From positions 1 to 10,810 of the forward strand of contig CAYFJO010000371.1 in the NCBI GenBank assembly GCA_964343305.1: 10,810 nucleotides of DNA, written 5' to 3'. This stretch comes from CAYFJO01 sp964343305 (lineage in GTDB: Bacteria > Planctomycetota > Planctomycetia > Pirellulales > Pirellulaceae). Positions 1 to 7,617 of this stretch are shown here, piece by piece. The number at the start of each line of letters is the position of its first letter. Within the stretch, counting starts at the first letter, position 1. The translations under genes and the position numbers were made by a program. The notes below the pieces were generated by a model. The model worked only from the letters and a program-made list of their open reading frames with translations, searched no databases and was not told the DNA's origin.

Positions 1-2
1 TC

Positions 3-53
3 CCGTTCCTCGAAGATCCAAGCTTGTGGGGAACGCTCGAATTGAACGTATAA
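3..53 (+). CDS. Possible 3' end of an upstream gene (partial)
   Basis: The third forward frame is open from the window edge to a TAA at 51-53 and reads PFLEDPSLWGTLELNV, which looks like an ordinary protein C-terminus. The first forward frame also stops early (TGA at 43-45), so the assignment rests on how protein-like 16 residues look. If correct, the stop lies 6 to 9 bases before the next start codon, so the two genes would be co-transcribed. I cannot name the product; the 5' part lies outside the window. Confidence 0.35.
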   Translation, partial: PFLEDPSLWGTLELNV

Positions 54-54
54 T
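49..54 (+). promoter_or_regulatory. Perfect -10-like hexamer close to the start codon
   Basis: TATAAT occurs at 49-54, only 6 to 9 bases before the GTG/ATG start of the propeller gene. A promoter using it would start transcription at about 60-62 and give a leaderless mRNA. No good -35 hexamer is visible at 16-18 bp (GTGGGG at 26-31). The hexamer also overlaps the last codon and stop of the putative upstream gene, so it may be fortuitous. Confidence 0.25.
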
Positions 55-75
55 GATCGGTGATGTCCGATCATT
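52..75. repeat. Perfect 9-bp inverted repeat around the start codon
   Basis: AATGATCGG (52-60) is the exact reverse complement of CCGATCATT (67-75), with the 6-base loop TGATGT between them. The ATG of the propeller gene (63-65) lies in the loop and the alternative GTG (60-62) straddles the stem edge. In RNA this would put the initiation codon at a hairpin tip; in DNA it could be an operator next to the -10-like hexamer. The repeat is certain; a function is inference, since such a repeat can occur by chance about once in a window of this size. Confidence 0.5.
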
Positions 76-1685
76 CACAAGACGCCTCTTCATCGCCTTC
101 GGTGGAAAAAGTGCGGCTGTGGCCGGTGGCCATCGTGTTGCTGGCAGGGTTCGCCGCCTGGAGTGTTGTGTCGGCGGAATTCTCTTTCTCTGGCACGCCG
201 TTAAGAGACATGCTGTTCATCATTGCACTGATGGATTTCGCATCCTATGTTTCGATTCGCCTGTCGCGGTTGTCTGGCAACAAACAAGTCCTATTGTTGT
301 CGACGTTCGCCGTTGTTCACGTCTGCCTTTTTTTCATGCTGCGTATTGACGGGTTATTCGGCAACGGACGACCTATGATCGTTTGGTCGTGGACGCCAAC
401 CAACAAGGAGCGATTCGACGAGCAACTCCCAACGCAGCATCGACCTGAGAGTGATGTCTCCGTCAACCTCAACACCACGACAGAAAGGGACTTCCCATCG
501 TTTCGCGGGAAGGATCGTTCCGGCATCGTTCGCGGCGTACAACTTTCTCGCGATTGGAACAACCAGCCGCCCAGGCAACTGTGGCGCAGATCCGTTGGCG
601 CCGGTTGGTCGTCGTTCGCCGTTGTCGGCAATTACTGTGTGACGCAAGAGCAGCGAGGGGATCACGAAGCAGTCGTTTGTTATGAACTGTTGACAGGCAA
701 GCCGTGCTGGGTGCATTTAGATCGTGCCCGCTTTTATGAGTTCACGAGTCGCGAAGGGCCACGAGCAACTCCGACGATTGCCGATGGACTCGTGTACTCG
801 CTTGGTGCAACGGGAATTCTGAATTGCCTAGATGGAAGTTCCGGGAAGCCGCTTTGGTCCGTCAATATCTTGCGGGACAACGAGACGGAGAACTGCTTGT
901 TTGGGACGACCGCCTCGCCGCTGGTGGTCGAGGACATGGTGGTGGTAAGTCCGGGCGGGACGGGACGGTCGCTTGCAGCATACGACAAGATATCCGGCAA
1001 AAGAGTTTGGCGGGCTGGCGATGCGGATGCATCCTATAGTTCCCCGCAGCTTGCAACGATCGCCGGCCGGCGACAGATCCTCAGCTTCAATGGCGACGGA
1101 TTATTCTCGCATGATGTCGAAACCGGCGCGGTCCTATGGAGTGTCCCGTGGGTAAGCAATCCTTCTGAAAAGAACAACGTCTGCCAACCCATCGTCATTC
1201 CGGCAGTGAAATCGGGCGAAGTCGACTGCGTGTTTATCTCATCAAGCTATGGTATGGGTTGCGCGTTGTTCGAGATCCATCGCATTGGAGACGATTTCTC
1301 CATCGTCCAGCGTTGGTCCAACCGCAACTTGAAGGCAAAGTTTACCAGCGTAGTTCTCCGCGACGGTCACATTTACGGACTAGATGAAAGCATCCTTGTT
1401 TGTTTGGACGTTACGACCGGACAACGAAAGTGGAAGAGAGGAAGATACGGTCATGGACAACTCATTCTGGTCGACGACCTGCTATTGATTCAATCGGAAG
1501 GCGGTGAAATCGCGATGGTCGAAGCATCGCCGCGAGCATTCCATGAACTCGCGCGATTTCCGGCATTGAGCGATCGCACGTGGAACCATCCCGTCGTGTC
1601 GGGAGAGTATTTGCTGGTTCGAAATAGTGTTGAGGCGGCGTGCTTTCAATTACCGACGAAGGAAGTTGAGTCACGCGACCAGTGA
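63..1685 (+). CDS. Membrane-anchored PQQ-like beta-propeller repeat protein
   Basis: This 540-residue protein (541 if the GTG at 60 is used) has no cleavable signal peptide. It starts with three hydrophobic segments at about residues 21-39, 50-68 and 77-95, suggesting a membrane anchor. From about residue 145 it has the repeat pattern of PQQ-type/BamB-like propellers: an entry motif FPSFRGKDRSG, then blades ending in motifs such as LLTGKPCW (about 210), GSSGKPLW (259), KISGKRVW (310), VETGAVLW (353) and VTTGQRKW (451). Planctomycetes encode many such proteins, usually annotated as PQQ-binding-like repeat proteins. I see no evidence of real PQQ binding or enzyme activity, so a scaffold or sensor role is equally possible. 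No Shine-Dalgarno sequence precedes the start; ATG at 63 is preferred over the adjacent GTG. Its 3' end overlaps the convergent DUF1501 gene by 15 bp. Family assignment is firm, function unknown. Confidence 0.88.
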   Translation: MSDHSQDASSSPSVEKVRLWPVAIVLLAGFAAWSVVSAEFSFSGTPLRDMLFIIALMDFASYVSIRLSRLSGNKQVLLLSTFAVVHVCLFFMLRIDGLFGNGRPMIVWSWTPTNKERFDEQLPTQHRPESDVSVNLNTTTERDFPSFRGKDRSGIVRGVQLSRDWNNQPPRQLWRRSVGAGWSSFAVVGNYCVTQEQRGDHEAVVCYELLTGKPCWVHLDRARFYEFTSREGPRATPTIADGLVYSLGATGILNCLDGSSGKPLWSVNILRDNETENCLFGTTASPLVVEDMVVVSPGGTGRSLAAYDKISGKRVWRAGDADASYSSPQLATIAGRRQILSFNGDGLFSHDVETGAVLWSVPWVSNPSEKNNVCQPIVIPAVKSGEVDCVFISSSYGMGCALFEIHRIGDDFSIVQRWSNRNLKAKFTSVVLRDGHIYGLDESILVCLDVTTGQRKWKRGRYGHGQLILVDDLLLIQSEGGEIAMVEASPRAFHELARFPALSDRTWNHPVVSGEYLLVRNSVEAACFQLPTKEVESRDQ

Positions 1686-3089
1686 TTGCACCACGTTCCC
1701 CGCCACGTCGGTCAAACGAAAATCGCGGCCTTGGAATCGATAAGTCAGCTTCAAATGGTCCATGCCCATCAAATGCAGGACGGTCGCGTGCAGGTCGTGC
1801 ACGTGGACCGGATCTTTCATTGCGTAGAATCCTAATTCGTCCGTTTCGCCGACGGTCTGGCCGCTTTTGGTGCCGCCGCCGCAGAGCCACATGGAGTAGC
1901 CGTCGATGTGATGATCGCGACCCGCGTTGCTCTGGCCCATTGGTGTGCGGCCGAATTCGCCGCCCCAGATGACGAGTGTTTCGTCCAACAAGCCACGTCG
2001 CTTGAGATCCTTGATCAAGGCGACTGACGGTTGGTCGACTTGCTTGCACTGGGCTTCGAGTGCTTTGCCAACGTCCGTGTGGTGATCCCAATCGGTGTGA
2101 TAAAGCTGGACGAACCGAGAGCCGCGTTCGATCAGCCGTCGAGCCAGCAAACAATTGTTGGCGTACGACACCTTGCCACGTTCCGCACCATACATGTCCA
2201 GCGTCTGTTTGGTTTCGTCAGAAATGTCCATCAATGCCGGTGCGCTCGTTTGCATACGATACGCCATTTCGTAGGCGGCGATACGCGTGGCAATCTCTGG
2301 ATCGCCGACGATGTCTTGACGGGCTTGATTTAACCGCCGCGCGGCGTCCACGAATTGGCCTTGTTGTTTTCGTGAGATACCCTTTGGGTTGGCCAAGTGC
2401 AGAATTGGCTGAGGACCGCCGAGGAACGGCACGCCTTGATACGTCGTTGGCAAAAAGCCGCTGCCCCACAGTGCCGATCCACCGCGTGGTCCACGACCGC
2501 CGGATTGCAACACGACAAAGCCGGGCAAGTCGTCGGCCTCGCTGCCAATGCCGTAAGTGATCCACGCCCCCATGCTTGGCCGACCGGAGAATTGCGGCGA
2601 ACCGCTGTTCATGAACAACTTGGCCGGGCCGTGATTGAAGACTTCGGTTTTCATGCTGCGGATCACAGTAATTTCGTCGACAATGCTCGACAGGTGCGGC
2701 AAGAAATCGCTGACTTCCGTGCCGCTCTGGCCGTGCCGGGCAAACTTGCGGCGCGAGCCTAACAACCTGGCGTCCCCTTTGATGAACGCAAACCGTTTGT
2801 TTTTGACGTATGAGGGCGGAACGATTTGGCCATCGAGTTGTTGAAGTTTTGGTTTGTTGTCGAACAATTCTAAATGGCTGGGGCCGCCGGCCATGAACAA
2901 GAAGATGACGCGTTTGGCACGAGCCATGTAATGAGGCGGCTTGGGAGCAAGTGGATCGCGCCGCGGTTCGCCGGCACTCACATCACAATTCAACAGCGAA
3001 CCCAGCGCAAGCGAACCGAGGCCAAAACCACATTGGCCAAAGAAATGGCGACGGGTTTCGTTTATCACACTTGGGTGGTTATCGTTCAT
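1671..3089 (-). CDS. DUF1501 domain-containing protein with twin-arginine leader
   Basis: This 472-residue protein belongs to the DUF1501 family, distantly related to sulfatases and the alkaline phosphatase superfamily. The leader has a twin-arginine motif (TRRHFFGQ, residues 12-19) followed by a Gly/Leu-rich hydrophobic stretch, so export by the Tat system is likely. Family hallmarks are FLFMAGGPSHLELFDNKP (63-80), the His/Asp cluster HTDWDHHTD (331-339), GGEFGRTP (376-383) and GRDHHIDGY (390-398); the His and Asp residues are candidate metal ligands. The length is normal for the family and nothing seems missing. It lies 58 bp downstream of the DUF1549/DUF1553 gene on the same strand, the usual planctomycete arrangement, which suggests co-transcription and joint function. 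A weak ribosome site, GAGAAG, precedes the ATG by 5 bases. Biochemical activity is not established for the family; earlier sulfatase annotations of such proteins are unproven. Confidence 0.93.
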   Translation of the reverse strand: MNDNHPSVINETRRHFFGQCGFGLGSLALGSLLNCDVSAGEPRRDPLAPKPPHYMARAKRVIFLFMAGGPSHLELFDNKPKLQQLDGQIVPPSYVKNKRFAFIKGDARLLGSRRKFARHGQSGTEVSDFLPHLSSIVDEITVIRSMKTEVFNHGPAKLFMNSGSPQFSGRPSMGAWITYGIGSEADDLPGFVVLQSGGRGPRGGSALWGSGFLPTTYQGVPFLGGPQPILHLANPKGISRKQQGQFVDAARRLNQARQDIVGDPEIATRIAAYEMAYRMQTSAPALMDISDETKQTLDMYGAERGKVSYANNCLLARRLIERGSRFVQLYHTDWDHHTDVGKALEAQCKQVDQPSVALIKDLKRRGLLDETLVIWGGEFGRTPMGQSNAGRDHHIDGYSMWLCGGGTKSGQTVGETDELGFYAMKDPVHVHDLHATVLHLMGMDHLKLTYRFQGRDFRLTDVAGNVVQSLVA

Positions 3090-3147
3090 CTCATCTTCTC
3101 AACAATTCCAGTCCTTGATTTTCTTGAACAGAAGCAAGTATCGTCGC

Positions 3148-6100
3148 TCATTCCCGCGTGATGAATTCGTCGAGGTTCAGTAACAGCCGGGCGACCGCCG
3201 TCCAGGCCGCCGCGTCAGATTGGCTGACATGTTCGGGGCGAATGGGTGTTGCGAATGCCTTGGCGTCGTCTGGTTTTGCGCTGTATTCATTCTGTTGTTC
3301 GGCCAGAAATTCAAGTAACACGTCACGTTCAAAGTTGGCGGGCACTCGGCCGAAACATCGTCGAAAGGCGTAATCCACTCGACGGTTGATGTCGGCGGGA
3401 ATGTCCGTCAGCACGCGGGTCGCCAGCGATTGTGACAGCTCAACAAAGGTCGTGTCGTTGGCAAGCGTCAATGCCTGTAACGGCGTGTTCGACGACACAC
3501 GACGTGTGCAGGCCGAGTTCCCGTCCGGTGCATCAAAGACCATCAAGAATGGATGCGGATTTGAACGCCAAAAGAACGTGTACATACCACGACGGAATCG
3601 AGAGCTGCCTTGGCTGTCTCGCCAGTTTTTCTTGGCTTGCGTAAACAGGTCGATTCCTTTGGGTTGCGGCGGATAAACGCTGGGGCCGCCGATCCTGTTG
3701 GACAAGGTTCCCGTCGCGGCGAGCGCAGCGTCTCGAACGACCTCGGCTTCGAGCCGCAAGCGGCGTTGTCGTGCGATCAGTTTGTTTTTGGGATCGACCA
3801 CCACAAGATCACGGCGCACGTGCGACGACATCTGGTACACCGAGGAATTGACAATCAAACGATGTAGCGCTTTGACGTCCCAGTCGCGGCGAACGAATTC
3901 ATCGGCCAGCCAGTCGAGCAACTCTGGATGCGTCGGCGGCGTACCCTGAATACCGAAGTCGTTTTCGGTTTCGACGAGTCCAACGCCGAAGAATCGCTGC
4001 CAGAACCGATTCACAGTCACTCGTGCGGTCAACGGGTTCTGTCGATCAACGAACCACTGGGCCAGATGAAGTCGGTCTGGCTTTTCGATGTCAGTGGACA
4101 ATCCTGGCAGGACCGATGGAACGCCCGGCGAAACTTGCGCGCCTTTGCTGAGGAAATTGCCGCGAATGTGCACGTGCGTTGTTCGCGGAGATGATTCGCG
4201 CATGACCAACGTGGTCGGGATTTGCTTCTTTAACGCGGCTTGGCTTCGCTTAATGGCATCGACACTGTTTTGCAGTTCCTTTCGCTGGCTGGAGCTTGCT
4301 TGATAGGTGCTGAGCAAAAGATCGCGTTGTTTCTTGGTGCGCTTTTCCGCGGGTGTTTGAGCGGCTGTGAGAATGTCGTCCGACACGCCACTCAACGATG
4401 CCTGGGGCGACGTGGTTGCGGACAAGCGAAAGCGACCGACCTTGTAAGTTGGAGAGTATGCATCGTGTCGCAGGGTGAAAACAACATTGCCATCCGTTTC
4501 GACTGGCCTCTTTGTCTCAAAAATGGCGGTGTGGTTCTTGCTGGTGCCGCCATAGATTCCCCACCCGGTTTTTGGATTGCCGTCGATGGTGCCAGCAATC
4601 TTGAACGCGTCTTGTGCGAAGTCAACCGACGCTCCCGACCATTCGACATTTGTGTCACCGCTAACGAGTTCAAATCCGCTGAGGACGAAATTGCCGTTGG
4701 CCGCCAGACCAGGGCCTTTGCTAGGCAACTGGTCGTGCGTCAAAACTTCGAGCCGTACGGCGGTGACGCCCTTCAACGGCGCATCGACAACGACGGTGTA
4801 GACATCTTGCTTCGACCTGTCGCCGCCCGCCACCAACAACGATTTGTCATCCAATTTGGTGATCGTTGCACTGGCTGACGATTCAAATTCGGTTGGTTCA
4901 AGTGTTCGCCAAGTCGCAATCTTGCCAGCGGCGATGTGGCTGATCCATTCGGGGTAAGCCTTCACATCAAAGTCGCTCAGCGCGGTCGTCGCTTGTTTCA
5001 ACTGGGCAGCGAGTTCGGTTCGTCGTGCCTTTTGAGCGTCAGTCGGAAGATCGAGTTGTGGCTCGGACGCATTGTTCAGCAGCGCGAATATCTGATAATA
5101 CTCGCGCTGTGAAATCGGATCGTATTTGTGGTCGTGACATTGCGCGCATCCAATCGTCAAGCCAAGAAAGACTGAGCCGGATGTGTTGACCCGATCGACC
5201 ACGGCTTCGACTCGGAATTGTTCTTGATCGGTGCCGCCTTCTTCGTTGCGCAGCGTGTTTCGATGAAATCCGGTCGCGACTAGTTGGTCTTGCGTTGGAG
5301 ACGAAAGCATGTCGCCGGCGATTTGTTCGATGACAAACTGGTCGAACGGCATGTTGGCGTTCAACGACTTGATGACCCAATCGCGATACATCCAGATCGA
5401 TCGGGCGCTGTCGATCGTAAAACCGTTCGAATCGCCGTAACGCGCCAGGTCCAACCAGTGCCGGCCCCAACGTTCGCCAAAATGCGGCGACGCAAGCAAT
5501 CGTTCGACGAGTCGCTCGTATGCACCGGGACGATCATCCGCCAGAAACTGATCGACTTGCTGGATCGTCGGCGGCAATCCTAGCAGGTCGAAACTGAGTC
5601 GCCGAATCAATGTCAGGCGATCGGCTGGTGGCGACGGTTTGATCTTGGCCTTTTCCAATCGAGCAAGTATGAACCGATCGATCGCCGTGCGGCACCATTC
5701 AGTGTTCGACACCGCAGGTAGCCTTGGTCTGTGGACAGGCTGCCACGACCAATGATCAAGACGTGGGTCATCTTCGACGACCAATTCCTCTGCGGGCCCC
5801 TTCATTCCATTGTCGATCCAGGCAGAGATCATTTTGATTTCCGCAGCCGTGAGCAACGGTCCTTCGGGCGGCATCTTGAGATCATCGTCTGATCCATCGA
5901 TCGTACGAATCAAAATACTCTCGTCGCTCTTGCCATCAATCGCCGCGGGTCCGCGAGCGCCGCCTTTGAGGATTGAGGCGATGGTATCCATCCGTAGTCC
6001 CGATTCGCGTTCCTTCGAACCGTGACACTCGTAGCAATGTTTGGCGAAGATCGGTTTGATTTGCCGAGAATAGGTGATCGAGTCATCGGCCGGAATATGA

Positions 6101-6150
6101 GCGGCCGCAAAAAGGAAAGTGAACACAACGAGCTGCGACGCGGATTTCAT
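3148..6150 (-). CDS. Planctomycete cytochrome c-type protein with DUF1549 and DUF1553 domains
   Basis: A 1000-residue exported protein with the standard planctomycete layout. A signal peptide (MKSASQLVVFTFLFAAAHIP) is followed by a PSCyt1 cytochrome-like domain with heme motif CYECH at 39-43 and KMPPEG near 92-97, which could supply the axial Met. DUF1549 (PSCyt2) spans about 150-365 and ends with a second heme-type motif, CAQCH at 335-339 in CAQCHDHKYDPI. A region at about 410-580 resembles a discoidin/galactose-binding-like beta-sandwich, then a Lys/Gln-rich probable coiled coil (about 600-645), then DUF1553 (PSD1) at about 690-940 with RVTVNRFWQRFFG and RRVSSNTPLQALTLAND. I chose the ATG at 6150, not the GTG at 6213 that extends the frame by 21 codons, because the signal peptide begins exactly at 6150 and a promoter candidate lies between. 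It is the first gene of a probable operon with the DUF1501 gene. Redox activity is implied by the heme motifs but unproven. Confidence 0.93.
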   Translation of the reverse strand: MKSASQLVVFTFLFAAAHIPADDSITYSRQIKPIFAKHCYECHGSKERESGLRMDTIASILKGGARGPAAIDGKSDESILIRTIDGSDDDLKMPPEGPLLTAAEIKMISAWIDNGMKGPAEELVVEDDPRLDHWSWQPVHRPRLPAVSNTEWCRTAIDRFILARLEKAKIKPSPPADRLTLIRRLSFDLLGLPPTIQQVDQFLADDRPGAYERLVERLLASPHFGERWGRHWLDLARYGDSNGFTIDSARSIWMYRDWVIKSLNANMPFDQFVIEQIAGDMLSSPTQDQLVATGFHRNTLRNEEGGTDQEQFRVEAVVDRVNTSGSVFLGLTIGCAQCHDHKYDPISQREYYQIFALLNNASEPQLDLPTDAQKARRTELAAQLKQATTALSDFDVKAYPEWISHIAAGKIATWRTLEPTEFESSASATITKLDDKSLLVAGGDRSKQDVYTVVVDAPLKGVTAVRLEVLTHDQLPSKGPGLAANGNFVLSGFELVSGDTNVEWSGASVDFAQDAFKIAGTIDGNPKTGWGIYGGTSKNHTAIFETKRPVETDGNVVFTLRHDAYSPTYKVGRFRLSATTSPQASLSGVSDDILTAAQTPAEKRTKKQRDLLLSTYQASSSQRKELQNSVDAIKRSQAALKKQIPTTLVMRESSPRTTHVHIRGNFLSKGAQVSPGVPSVLPGLSTDIEKPDRLHLAQWFVDRQNPLTARVTVNRFWQRFFGVGLVETENDFGIQGTPPTHPELLDWLADEFVRRDWDVKALHRLIVNSSVYQMSSHVRRDLVVVDPKNKLIARQRRLRLEAEVVRDAALAATGTLSNRIGGPSVYPPQPKGIDLFTQAKKNWRDSQGSSRFRRGMYTFFWRSNPHPFLMVFDAPDGNSACTRRVSSNTPLQALTLANDTTFVELSQSLATRVLTDIPADINRRVDYAFRRCFGRVPANFERDVLLEFLAEQQNEYSAKPDDAKAFATPIRPEHVSQSDAAAWTAVARLLLNLDEFITRE

Positions 6151-6190
6151 GACATGCAGTTGGGCAGGATTCGTTAGGTGAGCGGATTCT

Positions 6191-6218
6191 ATGATACCAC
6201 ATCGTGATTTCACTTGAA
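6191..6218 (-). promoter_or_regulatory. Candidate promoter for the cytochrome/DUF1501 operon
   Basis: On the minus strand, TTCAAG (6218-6213) and TATCAT (6196-6191) are separated by 16 bp. Transcription would begin near 6184 and give a leader of about 34 nt before the ATG at 6150. The -35 match is weak, so this is a positional suggestion only. It would exclude the GTG at 6213 from the mRNA. Confidence 0.3.
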
Positions 6219-6224
6219 TATGTA

Positions 6225-6251
6225 TTTACGCAACAAACAAACAGGTATAAT
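6225..6251 (+). promoter_or_regulatory. Candidate promoter for the oxidoreductase gene
   Basis: A perfect TATAAT lies at 6246-6251 with TTTACG at 6225-6230, a short 15-bp spacer (the shifted ATTTAC gives 16). Transcription would start near 6258, a leader of about 34 nt. It is back to back with the candidate promoter for the minus-strand operon, within a 141-bp AT-rich divergent region that could carry shared regulation. I saw no clear operator palindrome there. Confidence 0.42.
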
Positions 6252-6277
6252 CGAACCACAATTCAACGGCTGCTAAC

Positions 6278-6283
6278 GAAGAG
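6278..6283 (+). promoter_or_regulatory. Ribosome binding site of the oxidoreductase gene
   Basis: GAAGAG lies 8 bases before the ATG at 6292. It favours this start over the second in-frame ATG at 6310, which lacks such a site although the classic twin-arginine leader begins there. Confidence 0.45.
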
Positions 6284-6291
6284 ATGTACAA

Positions 6292-7617
6292 ATGAAATCC
6301 GACTCGTCAATGAACATTTCACGTCGAACACTTTTGAAATCATCCACTGCGGTTGCGATCGCAGCACCGATATTTGTCCCCGCCAGCGTATTGGGTGGCC
6401 AAGGCAGGACGGCGCCGAGCGACCGCATTTCCGTTGGCATGATTGGCGTTGGCCGGCAAGCACGGGCTTACAACTTACCGTGGTTTTTGAAGTCGGCCCA
6501 GACCCGAGTTGTGGCGGTGTGTGACGTCGATCGTTGGCGGTTGGACAATGCCGTCGCAACGGTCAATCAACACTATGATAGCTCGGCGGACAAAGGTGTT
6601 TCGCGCTACGCGGATTTTCGCGAGTTGCTTTCACGCAATGACATCGATGCCGTGATGATCTCGACGCCTGACCATTGGCATGTGCCGATGGCGATCGCCG
6701 CGGTGCGCGAAGGCAAGGATGTTTGTTGTGAAAAGCCGATCACTAAGTCGATTGCCGAAGGACGGCGACTGGTGGACGAAGTGGCCAGACACAAACGCGT
6801 CTTCCGCGTCGATAGCGAGGCACGATTCAAACCGTCGTTTTGCCAGGCGGCCGAAGTGGTTCGCAACGACCACATTGGGAAACTGGTCAGCATGGAAGTT
6901 GGCGTTCCCGCCGACAACGCGCTTTGTGGCCAACCGAAAACGACACCGGTTCCCGACGAACTCGATTTCAACATGTGGCTCGGTCCCGCGCCGCTGGCCG
7001 CTTACACCGTTAATCGGGTTCACCCGCATCACAAGTATTCGCGTGGTGGGTGGATGCGAGTCCGCGATTACGACGGCGGCATGATCACAAACTGGGGAGC
7101 CCATTTGATCGACATCGCACATTGGGGTGCCAACGTCGAACGAACTGGTCCAGTGAGCGTATCTGGCAAGGGCGTGTTTCCAGAAAATGAATTGTGGAAC
7201 GTCCTGCAACAATTCGACATTGATTATGAGTATGCCAATGGTTTGAAGATGAAGGTCAAACCCGTGCGAGGCCATTACACACGATTTGTCGGCGCGGACG
7301 GCTGGGTCGAAGCGGGTTTTGGCAATGTTAAAGCGAGTGATCCAGAGATCTTGAGCGTCGGCCTTGGCAAAGACAAAATTCGCTTGCCGCGCAAAGACGA
7401 GAAACAGGATTTCATTGATTGTGTGAAGTCGCGCCAGCGCCCGATTGCCGATGCCGAGGTAGGCCATCGGACGAATTCGATTGGTTTGCTCGGAGTGATC
7501 GCAGTGGAAATCGGGCAGCCGTTGAAGTGGAATCCCGAGAAAGAGAGATTCACGAACAACTCGGACGCCAACGATTTGCTCGAACGAACGATCCGCAAAC
7601 CTTGGACACTCTCATAA
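6292..7617 (+). CDS. Tat-exported Gfo/Idh/MocA family oxidoreductase
   Basis: A 441-residue NAD(P)-dependent oxidoreductase of the Gfo/Idh/MocA family; members typically oxidise or reduce sugars, sugar acids or inositols. A twin-arginine leader (ISRRTLLKSS, residues 9-18, then an Ala-rich stretch) indicates export already folded, as in glucose-fructose oxidoreductase, where the cofactor is held tightly. The Rossmann fingerprint is MIGVGRQA (50-57), followed by VVAVCDVD (73-80). The family EKP signature is E147-K148-P149, with the catalytic-type lysine present. WGAHLIDIAHWG (268-279) supplies the conserved Asp/His of the substrate site, and the bacterial-type C-terminal domain ends in RKPW. 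Length and motifs look intact. It is transcribed divergently from the DUF1549/DUF1553-DUF1501 operon, so a shared envelope or carbohydrate role is possible. The substrate cannot be told from sequence. Confidence 0.93.
   Translation: MKSDSSMNISRRTLLKSSTAVAIAAPIFVPASVLGGQGRTAPSDRISVGMIGVGRQARAYNLPWFLKSAQTRVVAVCDVDRWRLDNAVATVNQHYDSSADKGVSRYADFRELLSRNDIDAVMISTPDHWHVPMAIAAVREGKDVCCEKPITKSIAEGRRLVDEVARHKRVFRVDSEARFKPSFCQAAEVVRNDHIGKLVSMEVGVPADNALCGQPKTTPVPDELDFNMWLGPAPLAAYTVNRVHPHHKYSRGGWMRVRDYDGGMITNWGAHLIDIAHWGANVERTGPVSVSGKGVFPENELWNVLQQFDIDYEYANGLKMKVKPVRGHYTRFVGADGWVEAGFGNVKASDPEILSVGLGKDKIRLPRKDEKQDFIDCVKSRQRPIADAEVGHRTNSIGLLGVIAVEIGQPLKWNPEKERFTNNSDANDLLERTIRKPWTLS

Noticed and set aside
1462..2154. 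Minus-strand open frame (230 codons) across the convergent junction
   Set aside because: It is Arg/Pro-rich shadow sequence that overlaps two well-supported genes in other frames.
4240..4878. Plus-strand open frame (212 codons) inside the DUF1549/DUF1553 gene
   Set aside because: The opposite strand encodes a coherent protein throughout; this frame has no family features.
6151..6213. 21-codon N-terminal extension of the cytochrome-type gene starting at GTG 6213
   Set aside because: The signal peptide begins at the ATG 6150 and the extension is not leader-like; it also spans the candidate promoter.
6284..6295. Three-codon mini-frame (ATG TAC AAA TGA) whose stop overlaps the oxidoreductase ATG
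   Set aside because: Its ATG directly abuts the GAAGAG site with no spacing, so it is unlikely to be translated.
6631..7467. Long minus-strand open frame (278 codons) antisense to the oxidoreductase gene
   Set aside because: It lies wholly within a confidently assigned gene and has no recognisable domain or leader; it is a mirror of codon bias on the other strand.
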